Source: Saprospirales bacterium (lineage in GTDB: Bacteria; Bacteroidota; Bacteroidia; Chitinophagales; Saprospiraceae). Taken from it: a stretch of DNA of 63,587 nt. Where the stretch lies: the NCBI GenBank assembly GCA_007695145.1, contig REEI01000122.1, positions 1-63,587 of the forward strand, written 5' to 3'. The notes under the pieces were generated by a model that searched no databases, was not told where the DNA came from, and saw nothing but the letters and a program-made list of their open reading frames with translations. Position numbers and translations under genes: made by a program. Below, one piece after another: positions 60,914 to 63,587 of the stretch (the stretch's first letter is position 1; each line of letters begins with the position of its first letter).

Positions 60914-61485
60914 AAACTTTACATAACTCCAGTTATACATTTTGCTTAACGTGAAATAAAAAGGGTCTTAGGAGTATTGGGGTAGTTTGTCGCTTGTGAA
61001 CACTAGGCAAAAGGATGAAATTGAGGAGGTTTAAAATGATCAATTACTAAGAAATCATCCTCCTTTATTGCTTCTGAGGCTTCAAACGCCGAATCAGTAC
61101 TCCGGCTCGTCTTCATTCAATCCATATTTTTTCAATCTTAGATGATTTAGCGTTGTGAGAAATGGCTTCCACAAGCTTGAGAAAAATGGTATAAGTCACC
61201 AATGTACAGGTAAGAGGATTGTTGAATCAAGCATTTTATTGCTATATATACAGCAGGACTTAAGCCAGGTATCTAATCAGATAGGCCAGTTTTTGTTTAT
61301 TGTGTCAGTTCCATGCCTCTTATCAAGATAGATCACAATTTCAATTTTTTAGCTTGTTAAAGTGCTTTACTGAATCATAGAAATAATGCCACATGGCTTT
61401 CTCGGGTTCTAAAAAAATATGCAGACTACTTTTTGAGAAATGCATAGTCACTATGGTTTTTTACAAAAAAATTGCATCTTAAAAC
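60914..61485. other. 572-base spacer between menE and pyrD
   Basis: AT-rich with no gene called. A bulged hairpin (AGGAGG to CCTCCT, 61025-61060 region) is followed by TTTATT and could end the men transcript. On the minus strand, short frames near 61090-61240 look somewhat protein-like; see the findings. No transposon ends recognised. Confidence 0.4.
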
Positions 61486-62505
61486 TCACTCCATTCCCCT
61501 GACTAATTCCCTGACCAGGCCGGGTCCTTCGTATACAAATCCGGTGTATAGTTGCACAAGGTCCGCACCTGCAGAGCGCATTTTTTCCGCATCCTCCAGG
61601 GACATAATGCCGCCTACTCCAATAATGACCAATTCCGACCCCATTTTTTTTCTCAGGTATTCGACCACATGAAGCGATTGAGCTGCCAGAGGAGCACCGC
61701 TCAGTCCCCCGGCACCGATACTTTCAATTTTTCGTGTAGCAGTTTTTAGGCCTGATCTTGAGATAGTGGTATTGGTAGCCACCACGCCCGCCAGTTTTTC
61801 TTGCAGAACGATCTCTACGATATCGTCCAATTGATGAGTGCTGAGGTCAGGAGCAATTTTTAGCAGCACCGGTCTGGGAGTAGTTTGACTTAGGTTGAAT
61901 TGCATCAGGCTGGAGAGAATCTTTCTGAGTGGTTCTTTGTCCTGCAATTCGCGTAAATTAGGGGTGTTAGGGCTGCTCATATTCACTGTAAAGTAATCGA
62001 CAATGGGGTGGAGAATTTTCATGCATTTGAGATAGTCGTTTACTGCCTCCTCATTGGGAGTGTCCTTGTTTTTTCCAATATTACCGCCGATCACTATACC
62101 ACTGGTTCGCCCTTTTTCCAATCTGGACCTAAGTTTCTGTACTCCCTCGTTATTGAAACCCATGCGATTGATGATGGCCTTGTCTGCAGGTAGTCTAAAC
62201 AAACGTGGCTTTGGGTTACCCTCCTGTGGCAAGGGTGTGACGGTGCCAAGTTCCAGGAAACCAAACCCAAGGCGTCCCAGATACTTAAAGGATTTTCCAT
62301 CCTTGTCAAAGCCCGCTGCCAGGCCGAGTCTGTTTGGAAACTTCAATCCCATTAATTCCACCGATTTACCCCTTTTTGGATCGCATGTCATGATGGCGCC
62401 TAACAGGGGAGTCTTCATGCTCATTTTTAGAGCATTCACCGCAAGATGATGAGCTTTTTCAGCGGGAAGAGAAAACAAAAGGGGGCGCAGAAATGATCTA
62501 TACAT
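61486..62505 (-). CDS. pyrD: Quinone-dependent dihydroorotate dehydrogenase, class 2
   Basis: About 339 residues from the ATG at 62505. A longer start at 62529 is open, but its -7 promoter box is at 62527-62534, so the shorter start is correct. Features: FPNRLGLAAGFDKDGK with the FMN site, GFGFLELGTVTPLPQEGNP, VNMSSPNTPNLRELQ with the catalytic Ser region, VLLKIAPDLS and IIGVGGIMS. It oxidises dihydroorotate to orotate in pyrimidine synthesis and passes electrons to the quinone pool that the neighbouring men genes make. Confidence 0.94.
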   Translation of the reverse strand: MYRSFLRPLLFSLPAEKAHHLAVNALKMSMKTPLLGAIMTCDPKRGKSVELMGLKFPNRLGLAAGFDKDGKSFKYLGRLGFGFLELGTVTPLPQEGNPKPRLFRLPADKAIINRMGFNNEGVQKLRSRLEKGRTSGIVIGGNIGKNKDTPNEEAVNDYLKCMKILHPIVDYFTVNMSSPNTPNLRELQDKEPLRKILSSLMQFNLSQTTPRPVLLKIAPDLSTHQLDDIVEIVLQEKLAGVVATNTTISRSGLKTATRKIESIGAGGLSGAPLAAQSLHVVEYLRKKMGSELVIIGVGGIMSLEDAEKMRSAGADLVQLYTGFVYEGPGLVRELVRGME

Positions 62506-62526
62506 ATGGTCTTTGTAACTTTTTGT

Positions 62527-62555
62527 CAAAGATAAGGCTTTTGACTATCCATCAA
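62527..62555 (-). promoter_or_regulatory. Promoter of pyrD
   Basis: On the minus strand TTG (62553-62555), 18 bases, then TATCTTTG (62527-62534). Full consensus match; transcript start near 62521, leader about 16 bases to the ATG at 62505. Confidence 0.65.
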
Positions 62556-62746
62556 AAACCTGATTTCAATTTTGCCGTTTGTACCAAAAAATACTCCACT
62601 TGTCGCCGAATATTGCTATCAGGCAGGATATTTCCCCTTAGGGTGGAATGTCTTAAACGATTGCGGTAACTTTACCGTTAGATAAATAGCCATCTCAATG
62701 ATAGGCCTCTAAAAATTTTGTAAATTCAGTTAACTCAAGTCATCAG

Positions 62747-63217
62747 ATGTTTTTTATTAGGGTAAATGGTCGAAGGAAAGATCCAGTCAATACAATTATC
62801 AGTCTCATTATGCTGGTAATAGTGTTTATGCTTATCTTTTTTGTAGCAAGGGGAGTTTTTAGACTGCTTACCTGGTTAGCACCCTTCCTTTTTATTGCCA
62901 CTTTAATTTTGGATTACCGTGTTGTATTGAACTACGGAAAATACCTCTACCGCACTTTAAACAGGAATGCTTTTTGGGGTATCGTGATGACTTTTCTAAC
63001 CATTGTTGGTTTTCCACTTGTAATCGCATTTCTGTTTGGAAAAGCACTGCTTTTTAAAAGAGTAGAAAAAGCTGAAAAAGATCTCGAACAAGAACCCCAT
63101 GGAGACTATATTCCCTATGAGGAAGTAGAAGAAGACAAGGAAGACGAGTTTTTGGATTTACCCGAGTTCCAAAACGAAAAAGACAAGGACCGCTATCGCA
63201 GGTTTTTTGATGAATAA
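62747..63217 (+). CDS. Small membrane protein, unknown function
   Basis: 156 residues. Three hydrophobic helices (TIISLIMLVIVFMLIFFVA, LTWLAPFLFIATLIL, GIVMTFLTIVGFPLVIAFLFG) lead to a cytoplasmic tail that is highly charged (KRVEKAEKDLEQE, EEVEEDKEDEFLD, EKDKDRYRRFFDE). I do not recognise the family, though it resembles small Bacteroidota membrane proteins of unknown role. It has no partner in the window and follows the divergent pyrD gene. Confidence 0.72.
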   Translation: MFFIRVNGRRKDPVNTIISLIMLVIVFMLIFFVARGVFRLLTWLAPFLFIATLILDYRVVLNYGKYLYRTLNRNAFWGIVMTFLTIVGFPLVIAFLFGKALLFKRVEKAEKDLEQEPHGDYIPYEEVEEDKEDEFLDLPEFQNEKDKDRYRRFFDE

Positions 63218-63239
63218 TATGGAGGTCAACTCAATTTAG

Positions 63240-63587
63240 GTTTTTGTTGATGGTAAGGATGGAAATGAATTTTGACTGTCTTCTGAATCGAATGATGGAT
63301 TTTCTCCAAAGTAATTCAATTACTTCGGCAGATACGGTCCTTACAGTGACACAGTCCATGTAAAAGGACAGCCCGACCCCATTTATGTCTATCCCACCTC
63401 TCTTTCTCACTTAGAACTCGAAAATGACCAAATATTGATTTCATGGGCCTTTCCGGACAGCATGGAAGCTAAAATTGAAGGATTCAATGTTTATAGATCC
63501 CTTAGAAGGTCAGGGCCGTTTGAAGTGTTAAACCAACTTGGCCAATATAATCAAAAGTGGTACTGATAATCAATGGGTTAATTTTTT
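63240..63587 (+). pseudogene. Decayed fibronectin type III (FN3) repeat protein fragment
   Basis: One frame reads FNYFGRYGPYSDTVHV, then LISWAFPDSMEAKIEGF and NVYRSLRRSGPFEVL, with the FN3 core pattern (Trp of strand B, Tyr of strand C, NVYRS and GPFEVL). The same frame is broken by TGA at 63273 and TAA at 63312, with a TAG at 63237, and ends at TGA 63564. After about 63555 a shifted frame continues with SGTDNQWVNF. So it is most likely a remnant of a multi-FN3 surface protein. Sequencing errors could also produce the breaks. No intact start is seen. Confidence 0.5.

Noticed and set aside
1-63587. tRNA, rRNA, CRISPR, prophage or intact insertion sequence
   Set aside because: I found no T-arm/anticodon patterns, no regularly spaced repeats, no transposase or integrase gene and no terminal inverted repeats with target duplications.

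Overview
The window looks like a chromosomal segment of a member of the Bacteroidota. No single marker fixes the order. The support is the repeated Bacteroidota-type promoter motif (TAnnTTTG, in several places with a TTG 18-21 bases upstream), a UpxY-type NusG paralogue heading a polysaccharide cassette, a split transketolase, a DUF3467 protein, a PorT-like beta-barrel protein, an LpxK and menaquinone genes. Most genes are about 43-50% GC. I see no tRNA, rRNA, CRISPR array, intact insertion sequence, prophage or replication origin.

Layout. 0.3-2.8 kb: exported M14 carboxypeptidase. 3.0-6.7 kb: small membrane protein, then an apparent operon of Gfo/Idh/MocA oxidoreductase, lipoprotein and polyprenyl-phosphate sugar-1-phosphate transferase. 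7.4-8.5 kb: outer-membrane protein. 8.6-17.4 kb: surface-glycan region with a YfhO-type GT-C membrane protein divergent from a polyprenyl-phosphate GT2, then UpxY, an ArnC/GtrB-like GT2, a sulfotransferase, an RffA-type aminotransferase and a GT-C protein with a TPR tail. The stretch from about 12.37 to 16.37 kb is clearly lower in GC (about 33-40%) and ends abruptly inside the last gene, as if a cassette had been exchanged. 17.6-23.1 kb: RND efflux operon (adaptor, pump, TolC). 23.2-33.3 kb: housekeeping and conserved genes (EEP phosphatase/nuclease, SCP2 protein, split transketolase, cystathionine gamma-synthase type enzyme, beta-barrel protein, LpxK, YifB/ComM, DUF3467). 33.7-38.0 kb: HlyD adaptor, MacB-like permease and TolC with no ATPase gene. 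38.0-42.7 kb: RuvB, lipoprotein, PspC, QueE, alanine dehydrogenase, TsaE. 43.0-44.6 kb: GNAT-nitrilase fusion. 44.8-49.1 kb: class III polyhydroxyalkanoate locus (PhaC, PhaE, PhaB and an unrecognised small protein). 49.1-53.4 kb: DUF4159 protein, RsmE, TMTC-like membrane TPR protein, DoxX-like protein. 53.6-60.9 kb: menaquinone operon (hotdog thioesterase, MenF, D, B, A, C, E). 61.5-63.2 kb: PyrD and a small membrane protein. The last 350 bases hold a decayed fibronectin type III gene fragment.

How the genes fit together. The men operon covers chorismate to demethylmenaquinone except MenH and the methyltransferase, and a quinone-dependent PyrD lies next to it. PhaB, PhaC and PhaE make and polymerise (R)-3-hydroxyacyl-CoA, but no thiolase is present. 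The most unusual region is 8.6-17.4 kb, where two pairs of polyprenyl-phosphate sugar synthase plus GT-C transferase lie side by side. This suggests two extracytoplasmic glycan-decoration modules, one of them with sulfation and amino-sugar genes. Promoter matches in the sequence also let several start codons be corrected (transketolase N subunit, TsaE, PyrD).
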